Of a DNA stretch of 64,000 nt, positions 47,797 through 56,836 are shown piece by piece. Position 1 is the first letter of the stretch; every line of letters begins with the position of its first letter. Source of the DNA: Thalassospira profundimaris WP0211 (lineage in GTDB: Bacteria > Pseudomonadota > Alphaproteobacteria > Rhodospirillales > Thalassospiraceae); NCBI RefSeq assembly GCF_000300275.1, contig NZ_AMRN01000007.1:1-64000 (forward strand). The letters are read 5' to 3'. A program made the translations under genes and the position numbers. The notes below the pieces were generated by a model, which saw only the letters and a list, made by a program, of their open reading frames with translations, made no database searches and was not told the origin of the DNA.

Positions 47797-49095
47797 ATGT
47801 TCCGCAAAACACTGATGGCTGCTGCTGCCGTGTTTGCCATTGGCAACACCGCACAGGCTGCAACCGAAATCACCTGGTGGCATGCAATGGACGGCGCACT
47901 TGGCGACGTTGTCAACCAGATCACCGAAGACTTCAACGCAAGCCAGGATGAATACAAACTCGTATCCATCAACAAGGGCGGCTACGAAGACACCATGACG
48001 GCCGGCATCGCAGCGTTTCGCGCGAAGAACCAGCCGAACATCATCCAGATCTTCGACGCAGGTGCTGCAACCATCATCAACGCCAAAGGCGCTGTTAAGC
48101 CGGTTCAGGATTTGCTTGAAGCAAACAACGTCAATTTCGACATCAATGATTACATCCCGGGTGTTCGTTACTTCTATGCCGATTCAGACGGCAAGATGAT
48201 CGGCATGCCGTTCAACAGCTCGACCCCGCTTCTGTATTACAACAAAGAAGCGCTGGACAAAGCCGGTGTCGACGTTCCGAAAACCTGGCAGGAATTCGAA
48301 GCTGCTGCTCCGAAGCTGAAAGAAGCTGGTTACACCGCGCTTGCGCAGTCGCACAGCCCGTGGATCTTCTTCGAAAACTTCATGTCGCGTCACAACCTGC
48401 AGATGGCAACCGCCAACAACGGCTATGACAGCACCGACGTTGAAATCCTCTATAACAACGACGCTCTGAAAGATCACTGGCAGCACGTCAAGGATTGGAA
48501 AGACGCGGGTTACTATGGCTATTATGGCCGCGCATGGGGTGCGAACCAGGACGCATTCGTCCAGCAGCAGGTCGCAATGTGGATCGGTTCTTCCGGTTCG
48601 TTTGGTGGCCTTCGCAAGTCCGCACAGTTTGACTTTGGCGCATCAACCCTTCCGTATTGGGAAGGTACCGGCGATGCACCGAAATCGACCTTTATCGGTG
48701 GTGCAGCACTGTTCGCATTCTCCGGTCATGATGCCGCGCAGGATGCCGGCGTTGCCGAATTCTTCAAATTCCTGACCAAGCCGGAAACCCAGTACTACTG
48801 GCACAAAGAAACCGGTTATGTCCCGATCACCAATGCCGCCTATGAGCTGGCCAAAGAAGATGGCTACTACAAGGAAAGCCCGGATGCAGAAGTCGGCATC
48901 ACCCAGCTTTCTGAAGAAGGTGGCGAGTGGACCAAGGGTTACCGTCTTGGCTTCTATGTTCAGATCCGCGAAGTGATTTATCGTGAAGTCGACAAGATCA
49001 TGAACGGCGAAGAAACCGTTGATGCTGCCTTTGCGACCATCGAAGAAGAAGCAAACGGTCTGCTGAAGCGCTTCAACGATACCTACTCGAACTAA
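47797..49095 (+). CDS. ugpB: sn-glycerol-3-phosphate ABC transporter, binding protein UgpB
   Basis: A 432-residue periplasmic solute-binding protein with a signal peptide (FRKTLMAAAAVFAIG...AQA). ITWWHAMDGALGDVVNQIT, MTAGIAAFRAKNQPNIIQI, PFNSSTPLLYYNKEAL and TGYVPITNAAYELAKE match UgpB of E. coli closely. It feeds the UgpAE permease. The ATG at 47797 has AGGGAG 10 nt upstream; the in-frame TTG at 47791 is only 4 nt away from it. Confidence 0.92.
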   Translation: MFRKTLMAAAAVFAIGNTAQAATEITWWHAMDGALGDVVNQITEDFNASQDEYKLVSINKGGYEDTMTAGIAAFRAKNQPNIIQIFDAGAATIINAKGAVKPVQDLLEANNVNFDINDYIPGVRYFYADSDGKMIGMPFNSSTPLLYYNKEALDKAGVDVPKTWQEFEAAAPKLKEAGYTALAQSHSPWIFFENFMSRHNLQMATANNGYDSTDVEILYNNDALKDHWQHVKDWKDAGYYGYYGRAWGANQDAFVQQQVAMWIGSSGSFGGLRKSAQFDFGASTLPYWEGTGDAPKSTFIGGAALFAFSGHDAAQDAGVAEFFKFLTKPETQYYWHKETGYVPITNAAYELAKEDGYYKESPDAEVGITQLSEEGGEWTKGYRLGFYVQIREVIYREVDKIMNGEETVDAAFATIEEEANGLLKRFNDTYSN

Positions 49096-49179
49096 TCTGC
49101 TTTTCGCCAAAGCGGGGCGGCCGATGATTTGGCCGCCCTGTTTTGCATTTTCTGATTTTGCTCTGAGGTTGCGTTCCCA

Positions 49180-50058
49180 ATGAAGCGCGTACAATTTGAA
49201 CACAGCGCGGTGCCATACCTATTTATCGCACCCCAAATTCTTATTATTTCCATATTTTTCCTGTGGCCTGCGGCCCAGGCGCTGTACCAGTCGTTTCTGC
49301 TTGAAGACGCCTTTGGCATGTCTTCGCAGTTCGTCTGGTTCCGCAATTTTGAAGATGTGCTGACAAGCAGCTCGTGGACGCGATCTGCCATCTTTACCGT
49401 CGTATTTTCCGTTCTTGTCTCCGTGCTTTCGATCGCGATTTCACTGTTTCTCGCGGTTCGCGCCGATGAGGTCATCCGCGGGGCAAAATCCTATAAAACG
49501 CTTCTGATGTGGGGCTATGCCATTGCGCCGCCGGTGGCGGGCCTTCTTGGCATCATGATGTTCAACCCGCTGATGGGGGACCTCTATAAGGCCTTCAACA
49601 GTTTCGGGTTTGAGTTCAACCACATCGAAAACGCCAATGACGCAGCCTTCATCGTCATTCTGATCGCGGTCTGGAAGCAGGTCAGCGTAAACTTCATCTT
49701 CTTCCTCTCAGGGCTGCAGGGGATTCCGAAGTCGGTTCAGGAAGCAGCAACCCTTGACTGCAAGAGTCCTGAGCGTCGCTTCTGGACCATCACATTCCCG
49801 CTTTTGGCACCGACAACCTTCTTCCTGCTTGTGATCAACCTGACTTACGCCTTTTTCGAGACGTTCGGCATTATCGATGTTTCGACCAAAGGTGCCCCGG
49901 GTGGTTCGACCGCGACCCTTGTTTACAAGGTGTATGTCGATGGCTTCCTTGGTGCGGATATGGGCGGCAGTGCCGCGCAGTCAGTCTTGCTGATGATCAT
50001 GGTCAGTGTCCTGACCGTGTTCCAGTTCCGCTTCATCGAACGCAAAGTGCATTATTAA
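49180..50058 (+). CDS. ugpA: sn-glycerol-3-phosphate ABC transporter, permease UgpA
   Basis: A 292-residue inner-membrane permease (six TMs) with the EAA loop (VQEAATLDCKSPERRFWTITFPLL). It follows ugpB and precedes ugpE by 14 nt; the order B-A-E-C is that of the E. coli operon. Confidence 0.92.
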   Translation: MKRVQFEHSAVPYLFIAPQILIISIFFLWPAAQALYQSFLLEDAFGMSSQFVWFRNFEDVLTSSSWTRSAIFTVVFSVLVSVLSIAISLFLAVRADEVIRGAKSYKTLLMWGYAIAPPVAGLLGIMMFNPLMGDLYKAFNSFGFEFNHIENANDAAFIVILIAVWKQVSVNFIFFLSGLQGIPKSVQEAATLDCKSPERRFWTITFPLLAPTTFFLLVINLTYAFFETFGIIDVSTKGAPGGSTATLVYKVYVDGFLGADMGGSAAQSVLLMIMVSVLTVFQFRFIERKVHY

Positions 50059-50072
50059 GGGGGGACGTCATC

Positions 50073-50927
50073 ATGTATCAGTCCAAATGGCGTATTTTTA
50101 CTAACCACACCATTCTGGTGCTTGGCTCACTTTTCATGATCCTTCCGGTCTGGATCGCCTTTGCGTCATCAACCCACACTCGCGAGTATATCTTCCAGAA
50201 TGGCCTGCAATTCTTGCCAGGTGGGGAGTTCTTCACCAACTATGGCGCGATCCTGTTTGATGCAGAGGCGACAAAGGGCAGGGTGACTGCGCTTGAGATG
50301 CTGTTTAACAGCATGGTGCTTGGTCTTGGCTTTGCGATCGGAAAGGTCATCATTTCGATGATGGCGGCCTATGCGATTGTTTATTTCCGCTTCAAGCTGG
50401 CGGTGCCGCTGTTCTGGATCATTTTCTCGACCCTTCTGTTGCCACTCGAAGTGCGCATCGTGCCGTCCTATGAGGTCGTGGCAAACCTTGGCTTGCTCAA
50501 CACCTATACCGGTCTGATCCTGCCGCTGATTGCGTCAGCCACTGGAACCTTCTTCTTCCGGCAGTTCTATCGGTCGGTCCCGGACGAACTTCTTGAAGCA
50601 GCAAGGCTGGACGGGGCAGGGCCGATAAGGTTCTTCATCGACATTCTGGTTCCCCTGTCGGTGACCATGATTGCTGCGATCTTCATCATCATGTTTGTGG
50701 TTGGCTGGAACCAGTATCTTTGGCCGCTGCTGATGACCACCGATGATCAGCTCTATACCATCGTGATCGGGATCAAGCAGGTCTACAATTCGCTCTATGA
50801 GGGCGGACAGATACCTCAATTCCCCAAGGCATTCGCACTGACAATCATGGCATCGGTTCCGCCCGTACTGGTGGTGGTGATCTTCCAGCGCATGTTCGTC
50901 AAGGGTCTGGTTGAGACGGAAAAATAA
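50073..50927 (+). CDS. ugpE: sn-glycerol-3-phosphate ABC transporter, permease UgpE
   Basis: A 284-residue second permease with six TM segments and the EAA loop (LLEAARLDGAGPIRFFIDILVPLS). It pairs with UgpA, and the ATPase gene follows 58 nt downstream. Confidence 0.92.
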   Translation: MYQSKWRIFTNHTILVLGSLFMILPVWIAFASSTHTREYIFQNGLQFLPGGEFFTNYGAILFDAEATKGRVTALEMLFNSMVLGLGFAIGKVIISMMAAYAIVYFRFKLAVPLFWIIFSTLLLPLEVRIVPSYEVVANLGLLNTYTGLILPLIASATGTFFFRQFYRSVPDELLEAARLDGAGPIRFFIDILVPLSVTMIAAIFIIMFVVGWNQYLWPLLMTTDDQLYTIVIGIKQVYNSLYEGGQIPQFPKAFALTIMASVPPVLVVVIFQRMFVKGLVETEK

Positions 50928-50985
50928 CCCGGTCTTCCCTGATCTCTGAGTTGAAAATAATTGATCCGAATACAGGATAATCAAG

Positions 50986-52056
50986 ATGGCAACTGTTACG
51001 CTTAATCAGGCCCAGAAAACCTACCCGAACGGCTTCAAGGCCATTCACGGCATTGACCTTAAAATCGAGCATGGCGAGTTCACGGTTCTTGTAGGGCCGT
51101 CTGGCTGTGGCAAATCGACATTGCTGCGCATGATCGCCGGTCTGGAAGGGATTTCGGATGGCGAAATCATCATTGATGACAAGGTCGTCAACACGGTCGC
51201 ACCCGCAGATCGAGATATCGCCATGGTGTTCCAGAACTACGCGCTTTATCCGCACATGAACAACTACGACAACATGGCCTATGGCCTGAAAAACCGCGGA
51301 TACAGTAAGGCGGAAATCGATGCCAAGGTCCGCGAAGCCGCCCGCATTCTTCAGCTGGAAGATCATCTTGAGCGCAAACCGCGCCAACTATCTGGTGGTC
51401 AGCGCCAGCGCGTCGCCATGGGCCGTGCGATTGTTCGTCAACCCAAAGTCTTCCTGTTTGACGAGCCGCTTTCAAACCTTGATGCCAAATTGCGTGTCGA
51501 TATGCGCCTTGAAATCAAGAACCTGCAACAGCGTCTTGGCATCACGTCGGTCTATGTCACCCACGACCAGGTCGAAGCCATGACCCTTGCAGATCGTCTG
51601 ATCGTCATGAATGGCGGCGTTGCGGAGCAGATCGGAACCCCGATTGATATCTACGAAAAGCCTGCCAGCCAGTTTGTCGCAGGTTTCATCGGCTCGCCCG
51701 CGATGAACTTCCTGAAGGGCAAGGTGTCTGATGACAAGAAACACGTCACGGTGGGCGACGGTGTGATGCTTGATCTTGATCATGTCGTCGAGGCCGGTCG
51801 CGACGTCACGGTTGGCATTCGTCCCGAACATCTGGAACTTCTTAAAGACGGGGAAGGGCAGATTAATGCCGGTGTGCGCATGGTGGAGTCTCTTGGCGCA
51901 GAAACGCTGGCTTATCTCGATTTCGGTGCCAATGCAGACAATGTCACGTTGCGTTTGCAGGGAACACACAAGTTCGAAAAGGGCGAGAAATTAAGCCTTT
52001 CGGTTCCGGCGTCGAAAATCCATCTGTTTGATATCGAAAGCGGTCAGCGCATCTGA
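50986..52056 (+). CDS. ugpC: sn-glycerol-3-phosphate ABC transporter, ATPase UgpC
   Basis: A 356-residue ATPase: Walker A GPSGCGKST, signature LSGGQRQRVAMGRAIVR, Walker B VFLFDEPLSNLD, H-loop VTHD. The C-terminal TOBE/regulatory domain (about 240-355) contains TVGIRPEHLELL. Sequence alone does not separate UgpC from MalK, but the operon does. Confidence 0.92.
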   Translation: MATVTLNQAQKTYPNGFKAIHGIDLKIEHGEFTVLVGPSGCGKSTLLRMIAGLEGISDGEIIIDDKVVNTVAPADRDIAMVFQNYALYPHMNNYDNMAYGLKNRGYSKAEIDAKVREAARILQLEDHLERKPRQLSGGQRQRVAMGRAIVRQPKVFLFDEPLSNLDAKLRVDMRLEIKNLQQRLGITSVYVTHDQVEAMTLADRLIVMNGGVAEQIGTPIDIYEKPASQFVAGFIGSPAMNFLKGKVSDDKKHVTVGDGVMLDLDHVVEAGRDVTVGIRPEHLELLKDGEGQINAGVRMVESLGAETLAYLDFGANADNVTLRLQGTHKFEKGEKLSLSVPASKIHLFDIESGQRI

Positions 52057-52080
52057 TTAAACCAGATCAGCTAACACCAA

Positions 52081-52117
52081 ACGCCTCTGACAGATTCAGA
52101 CTGTCAGAGGCGTTTTT
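52081..52117 (+). terminator. Terminator of the ugp operon
   Basis: A perfect 13-bp stem (52081-52093 with 52101-52113) with a 7-nt loop is followed by TTTT, 24 nt past the ugpC stop. Confidence 0.9.
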
Positions 52118-52200
52118 GTTTTCGGATTGGGGCACTTTACCCTTGTCTCACACAGGGTGAACGGGGTAGTTCCTATGCGCGAAAGTTAAGGGAGTTCGAT

Positions 52201-52674
52201 GTGCAGACCGACCAGAAAAAGGCGCTTTACGAAGAAGCGCAAAAAGAGCTGATAAGCATCACCGAAGGCGAAACCAACGTTCCCGCCCTGATGGCGACCG
52301 TATCGTGCGTCTTATCGCAAAAGTTCGACTATTACTTCTGGACCGGCTTCTATAATGTTGATCCGGAAAAGGAAAACGAACTTGTCGTCGGGCCTTATCA
52401 GGGCACGCTTGGCTGTCTTCGTATCCCGTTTGGTCGCGGTGTTTGTGGTGCAGCCGCATCAACCCGCGAAACGCAGGTGGTCGCGGACGTTCACGCTTTT
52501 CCTGGTCATATTGCGTGCGACAGCCGGACCAATTCCGAGATCGTTGTGCCGGTGATCAATGCGGATGGACAGTTGATCGCCGTGCTTGACGTCGATAGTG
52601 TCGAGCACAATTCGTTCGATGAAACGGATCGCATTGCACTTGAAACTTTAATGCAGCGCATTTTTGCGCAATGA
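52201..52674 (+). CDS. msrC: Free methionine-R-sulfoxide reductase (GAF type)
   Basis: A 157-residue GAF-domain enzyme repairing free methionine-R-sulfoxide. ELVVGPYQGTLGCLRIPFGR, GVCGAA and FPGHIACDSRTNSEIVVPV carry the three catalytic cysteines of fRMsr (in GCLR, GVCG and IACD). GTG start with GGAG 6 nt upstream. The next gene is ssb. Confidence 0.9.
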   Translation: MQTDQKKALYEEAQKELISITEGETNVPALMATVSCVLSQKFDYYFWTGFYNVDPEKENELVVGPYQGTLGCLRIPFGRGVCGAAASTRETQVVADVHAFPGHIACDSRTNSEIVVPVINADGQLIAVLDVDSVEHNSFDETDRIALETLMQRIFAQ

Positions 52675-52733
52675 TAACCCACAAGTCCCGACCAATCGGG
52701 ACAGCGGACAACACAAACTTTGGAAGATAACCC

Positions 52734-53261
52734 ATGGCTGGCAGTGTCAATAAAGTCATTCTCGTCGGGAACCTTGGCCGCGATCCTGAAATCCGGTTTA
52801 CCCAGGCTGGCAAAAAGATCGCCAATTTCAGCATCGCAACCTCCGAACAGTGGCGTGACCGTCAGTCCGGTGAGCGCCGCGAGCGCACCGAATGGCATCG
52901 CATCGTTGTTTTCAACGAAGGCCTTGCTGATGTCGTTGAGCGCTTTGTGAAAAAAGGCAGCAAGCTTTATATCGAAGGCCAGCTCCGCACCCGCAAATGG
53001 CAGGGGCAGGATGGCAAAGACAACTACACCACTGAAGTTGTTCTTGAAGGCTTCAACTCCAACCTGACCATGCTTGATAACCGCGGTGAAGGCGGCGGCA
53101 TGGGTGGCGGTTCATCCTCTGGTGGTGGTTATGGCGGTGGCCAGGATAGTGGTGGCGGCTACGGTGGCGGTTCTGACGCTGGTTGGGGCAATGGTGGTTC
53201 TTCCGGTGGTGGATCCGCACCGGCTGGTGCCCCGGACCTCGATGACGAGATCCCGTTCTAA
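52734..53261 (+). CDS. ssb: Single-stranded DNA-binding protein
   Basis: A 175-residue SSB. The N-terminal OB fold (VNKVILVGNLGRDPEIRF to about residue 105) is followed by a Gly/Ser-rich flexible linker and the acidic tip DLDDEIPF that recruits repair proteins. It is about 8 kb from uvrA rather than beside it as in many proteobacteria. Confidence 0.96.
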   Translation: MAGSVNKVILVGNLGRDPEIRFTQAGKKIANFSIATSEQWRDRQSGERRERTEWHRIVVFNEGLADVVERFVKKGSKLYIEGQLRTRKWQGQDGKDNYTTEVVLEGFNSNLTMLDNRGEGGGMGGGSSSGGGYGGGQDSGGGYGGGSDAGWGNGGSSGGGSAPAGAPDLDDEIPF

Positions 53262-53285
53262 GCAATCGCTTAATGATATCGATCT

Positions 53286-53329
53286 AAATCCCTCCGAAAC
53301 GCTGGTTGTTTTGGGGGGATTTGTTTTTG
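53286..53329 (+). terminator. Terminator of ssb
   Basis: An imperfect long stem (AAATCCCTCC... with ...GGGGGGATTT) is followed by GTTTTTG, 25 nt past the stop. Confidence 0.7.
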
Positions 53330-53462
53330 TGCGATTTTTCGTGCAACCATCCTGAAGCATCCATCACAAAATCATCCGAAGTTGGTCTACAAGACTATAA
53401 CCAAGCGATAAAATCTGATTTAAGAACGAAAACTCGGCCAATCGTGAAACAAGGAAGACCTG

Positions 53463-53891
53463 TTGACCGGTCCAATATTTGGAACCCCGCGTGTGGGGCA
53501 AAGCTATAACGTACAGGACTGTGTCTATGCCGTGATCAAACGCGAAAACGGCGACGTTGCCGTTGCGCGCACCCCCAAGGGTATTGTTCTTCTTGGCGGC
53601 GGTGTTGAAAACGGTGAAAGCGAACAGGACGCGCTTTGTCGTGAGGCTTATGAAGAATCGGGTTATCGGGCGCGTATCATCTCGCGGCTCGGTTTTGCGT
53701 CACAGTATGTCAATAACCCGGCCAAGGATCGATACCGCCTTAAGCGTGCTACCTTTTTCCTGTGCGAATTAACTGAACAGCTTGGCCCGCCTGTGGATCA
53801 GGATCACGAACTGGTCTGGATGCCATATAAAGAAGCCCATGAAAGCTTACTTCGGCCATTTCATCAATGGGCACTGGAATTTGTGGGCTAA
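53463..53891 (+). CDS. NUDIX hydrolase
   Basis: A 142-residue NUDIX protein with a complete box ([20 protein letters not shown] followed by SGY). The substrate is unknown. TTG start with AAGGAAG 5-6 nt upstream. It overlaps the convergent YchJ gene by 4 nt at the stop codons. Confidence 0.85.
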   Translation: MTGPIFGTPRVGQSYNVQDCVYAVIKRENGDVAVARTPKGIVLLGGGVENGESEQDALCREAYEESGYRARIISRLGFASQYVNNPAKDRYRLKRATFFLCELTEQLGPPVDQDHELVWMPYKEAHESLLRPFHQWALEFVG

Positions 53892-54385
53892 CCACAGCAT
53901 TTCTTGAATTTTTTGCCCGATCCACACGGGCAGGGATCATTTCGACCGGCTTTGACAGGTGACGCGTTGTTTTGGCTCACGCCCGGAAATAGCCCGTCAA
54001 CATAGAACCACTTGCCGTCACGACGTTCGAAATTGGATCGTTCGTGCAGTTGGTGGTGTTTGCCGTTCTCATCAAAATGGGCAACGAATTCCACGATTCC
54101 GGTTTGATCAAGAATACCGCCAGCAACGCATTCTATGATGTCCAATCCTGTCCAGTGCGTTGTGTCCTGCGCAATACTTTCTGCATCAAAGCCGGAACGA
54201 TTTTCCTCTGCCAGCGTTGATAATAGATAGTCCCCATTGCGCAGCACGAAGGCAGAGTAGCGTGATCGCATCAATTTTTCGGCCGTTTCGGCACTTGCGG
54301 TCCCGGAATGATACTTCCCACAGCAGACGCCGTAATCTTTCAGGCTACCACAGGGGCATAAAGTGTCTGCTGGCAAGGTTGGCAT
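53888..54385 (-). CDS. YchJ-family protein with two SEC-C motifs
   Basis: A 165-residue protein. The N-terminal [15 protein letters not shown] and the C-terminal [16 protein letters not shown] are zinc-binding SEC-C motifs. The middle (about 30-140) is NTF2-like ([38 protein letters not shown]). The function is not established. It overlaps the NUDIX stop by 4 nt. Confidence 0.9.
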   Translation of the reverse strand: MPTLPADTLCPCGSLKDYGVCCGKYHSGTASAETAEKLMRSRYSAFVLRNGDYLLSTLAEENRSGFDAESIAQDTTHWTGLDIIECVAGGILDQTGIVEFVAHFDENGKHHQLHERSNFERRDGKWFYVDGLFPGVSQNNASPVKAGRNDPCPCGSGKKFKKCCG

Positions 54386-54629
54386 GATGAACTCCGGTCA
54401 AATAGCATTTTGAAGTCACCATACAGCAGGGGCGATTTGCGCGCCACTTTGCCAAGCCCCGGAATTTCACCTTGAACTTTCACAGATGCGCAAATTGCCT
54501 TTGTTTCGCCGTATATCGATCCTAGCGTGAAGGATCAGCATTTTACTTACCCGACTGTTTTTGTCGGTTATAATTGCTAGGATGCTGATATTGAGTGATT
54601 AATATAACTGAAACACTGGTCAGAAGTTC
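54386..54629. other. Non-coding region upstream of the rpoH promoter, with crossing inverted repeats
   Basis: No gene is seen. Between 54519 and 54589 lie ATCCTAGC (54519-54526) with GCTAGGAT (54576-54583), ATCAGCAT (54534-54541) with ATGCTGAT (54582-54589), and a CCGAC/GTCGG hairpin (54551-54555 with 54563-54567). The first two pairs cross, so they are mutually exclusive or form a pseudoknot. Confidence 0.6.
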
Positions 54630-54659
54630 TTGACGAATTTGGTCGGGTTTAGATATATT
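54630..54659 (+). promoter_or_regulatory. Candidate sigma-70 promoter of rpoH
   Basis: TTGACG (54630-54635) and TATATT (54654-54659) are separated by 18 bp, giving a predicted transcript start near 54666 and a leader of about 300 nt. Confidence 0.6.
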
Positions 54660-54665
54660 AATAAA

Positions 54666-54966
54666 TGCGGGTGGGGGCCCAAAGGCACCGCCGGATCAAC
54701 GTCCGGCCAATTGGCGGACATGTAAATTGTCGATTTGCTTCGAGTAAGGATGAGACACGATGAATGAACTTCTTATTTGCGTCTACTGTCCTCTTCCATA
54801 GGTGACCTTGGAATGAGTTACGACCGGACCACGCTTCTTTTCTGACAAAATCCGGTCGTCCACGTGAATTAATTCACAACCGATAGTGTTTGCACGTCAT
54901 CTAGCTTCTGACGGACTCCGTACTAAGAATAGATGCCGACGTGTAAACCTCTCAGGAGGACATAGA
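54666..54966 (+). promoter_or_regulatory. Long structured rpoH leader
   Basis: It has several inverted repeats: GTCC-g-GCCAATTGGC-GGAC (54701-54718), ACGACCGGA with TCCGGTCGT (54820-54828, 54851-54859), the 14-bp palindrome GTGAATTAATTCAC (54864-54877), ACGG-ACT-CCGT near 54911-54921, and CCTC-TCAG-GAGG (54948-54959), whose 3' arm is the ribosome site. A role in temperature or translational control is inferred. Confidence 0.5.
54760..54801 (+). CDS. Possible 13-codon leader peptide ORF
   Basis: An ATG with TAAGGA 9 nt upstream opens a frame MNELLICVYCPLP ending in TAG. It lies in the rpoH leader. It may be a translated uORF or chance; coding potential cannot be judged at this length. Confidence 0.3.
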   Translation: MNELLICVYCPLP

Positions 54967-55836
54967 ATGAGCGCCATTAAATTACCTGCTGTTTCCCAGG
55001 AAGAGGGTTTCTCGGGCTATCTCCGTGAAGTCTGGAAATTCCCGATGCTTACGGCGGATGAAGAATACATGTTGGCCCACCGTTATCAGGACCATGATGA
55101 CACTGAGGCCGCCCACAAACTTGTTACCAGTCACCTGCGTCTTGTTGCCAAGATCGCATTTGGTTATCGCGGTTACGGCTTGCCGATGGCAGACCTTGTC
55201 GCAGAGGGCAATACCGGCCTGATGCGTGCCGTGCAGAAGTTCGATCCGGAACGTGGTTTCCGCCTGTCGACCTATGCGATGTGGTGGATCCGTGCTGCGG
55301 TGACTGAATACATCCTGCAAAGCTGGTCGATGGTTAAACTCGGCACCATGGCAGCGCAGAAGAAACTGTTCTTCAGCCTGCGTAAAGCCAAGCGTCAGCT
55401 TAACATTTATGACAATGGCGAACTTTCGCCAGAGGAAGCTGATCAGGTTGCCGAAAAACTTGGTGTGACCGGTCGTGAAGCGCTTGAAATGAACCGCCGT
55501 CTTGCAGCACGGGATTTCTCGCTCAACACGCCGATGCCGAAAGACGAGGGGATGGAATATCTCGATACCCTGTCGTCTGACGCACCGAGCCCGGAAGCAC
55601 TGGTTGCCGATGCCGAAGAACGTGTTCTTCATAACGGCATGCTGAAAAACGCACTTGGCGAATTGCCTGAACGTGAACAGGAAATCATCAAGGCCCGTTT
55701 CCTCAGCGATGATCCGATCACGCTGGAAAAGCTTGGTGAACGTTTCGGCGTCAGCCGTGAACGCGTCCGTCAGCTTGAAGCACGCGCCTTCAAGAAAATT
55801 CAGGAAAGCGTCCTGACGCAGCATTCAGCAGCGTAA
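54967..55836 (+). CDS. rpoH: RNA polymerase heat-shock sigma factor RpoH (sigma-32)
   Basis: A 289-residue group 3 sigma factor. Region 2 (LVTSHLRLVAKIAFGYRGYG, then GFRLSTYAMWWIRAAVTEYI), the diagnostic RpoH box QKKLFFSLR (131-139) and region 4 (TLEKLGERFGVSRERVRQLE) are all present. AGGAGG lies 7 nt before the ATG at 54967; an in-frame upstream extension has no similarity. It directs heat-shock transcription. A 300-nt leader suggests post-transcriptional control. Confidence 0.96.
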   Translation: MSAIKLPAVSQEEGFSGYLREVWKFPMLTADEEYMLAHRYQDHDDTEAAHKLVTSHLRLVAKIAFGYRGYGLPMADLVAEGNTGLMRAVQKFDPERGFRLSTYAMWWIRAAVTEYILQSWSMVKLGTMAAQKKLFFSLRKAKRQLNIYDNGELSPEEADQVAEKLGVTGREALEMNRRLAARDFSLNTPMPKDEGMEYLDTLSSDAPSPEALVADAEERVLHNGMLKNALGELPEREQEIIKARFLSDDPITLEKLGERFGVSRERVRQLEARAFKKIQESVLTQHSAA

Positions 55837-55858
55837 CAAAGCTTAAATAGACCAAATC

Positions 55859-55893
55859 AAAAGGCGGCATCCTAATGGGTGCCGCCTTTTTCT
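55859..55893 (+). terminator. Terminator of rpoH
   Basis: An AAAAGGCGGCA... stem pairs with ...TGCCGCCTTTT, then TCT; between rpoH and the convergent NUDIX gene. Confidence 0.85.
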
Positions 55894-55926
55894 AATTCCG
55901 TTGATCTTACTCAGGTTATCAGTGGG

Positions 55927-56379
55927 TCATCCGGATGAGAGCACATCACGTGATTTCGCAATAACTTCAATGGTCTTGTTCCAAAGTGCGTATTTGGTCA
56001 CGTCCTTGACACTGACCCACTTGGCATCAGCCGCATCACCGCCAAGCGTGATATCGGGGTTAAGCGCCACCGCGACAAAATCAATCAGCGTGTAGTGATA
56101 TTCGACCTTGTCGTCATCATTGGTGGAAATCATGTCCACGGCATCGACCAGGATCGGGCTGGAAATTTTGACCCCGGTTTCTTCCAGAACTTCGCGGCAA
56201 ACGGCATCACGCACCGTTTCACCCAGTTCCTGCGCACCGCCCGGAAGGCTCCAGGTGCCTGCATGCGGTTCCTTGCCCCGCTGGATCAAAAGAACATGAT
56301 CCTTGTGCCAGACAACGGCACCAACACCTACAAGAGGACGCGGCAAAAAGGTTCGCTGATCAAGTTCAGTAATCGTCAT
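55927..56379 (-). CDS. NUDIX hydrolase, ADP-ribose/ADP-sugar type
   Basis: A 150-residue NUDIX protein. The box is GGAQELGETVRDAVCREVLE followed by ETG. LVGVGAVVWHKDHVLLIQRG and GTWSLPGGAQ are typical. The start at 56379 gives a 14-nt overlap with the gene ahead (translational coupling). The substrate is unknown. Confidence 0.88.
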   Translation of the reverse strand: MTITELDQRTFLPRPLVGVGAVVWHKDHVLLIQRGKEPHAGTWSLPGGAQELGETVRDAVCREVLEETGVKISSPILVDAVDMISTNDDDKVEYHYTLIDFVAVALNPDITLGGDAADAKWVSVKDVTKYALWNKTIEVIAKSRDVLSSG

Positions 56380-56635
56380 CGTCTTCTTCCAAATCATCGT
56401 CCGGGTCAGGGACCTCATGTACGACCTTGCCGGTCATTTCTCGCGCACGAATACCGGGTGTTCCAAGAAACTGTTCTTCTGACTCCGGATGGAGTGACAT
56501 CACAAAATCTTTCGATGGTGCGTCACCGATGGCGAACTGCCGTGCGGTATCGTAATCAGGAGCACGTACCTTCGCCGTCTTTATCCCGACCGAACCGTCA
56601 TCATCGTAAATATATTCAACAATCCAGACCTGCAA
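56366..56635 (-). CDS. Small protein of unknown function with acidic tail
   Basis: An 89-residue protein beginning MQVWIVEYIYDDDGSVGIKT and ending in a run of Asp/Glu. I do not recognise the family. It overlaps the downstream NUDIX start by 14 nt, so the two are expressed together. Probably a genuine small gene, given the coupling and regular codons. Confidence 0.6.
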   Translation of the reverse strand: MQVWIVEYIYDDDGSVGIKTAKVRAPDYDTARQFAIGDAPSKDFVMSLHPESEEQFLGTPGIRAREMTGKVVHEVPDPDDDLEEDDDDY

Positions 56636-56836
56636 AACGTCTCCACAACAATTCTGATCTGCAAATTACGGTTTGTTGGTTGCACCGCAAACTTGAATAC
56701 TGCTATCACTTTAATAAGCGGGAATAACCCGGCTTTAAGTCCCAGCTTTGCCATATTCTCACGTACAATGACCAAAAGCCAAAGACTAATCTCAAGTTTC
56801 GGCTTTTGACATTTGGCTCTTCTGCACAGGTGCTCA

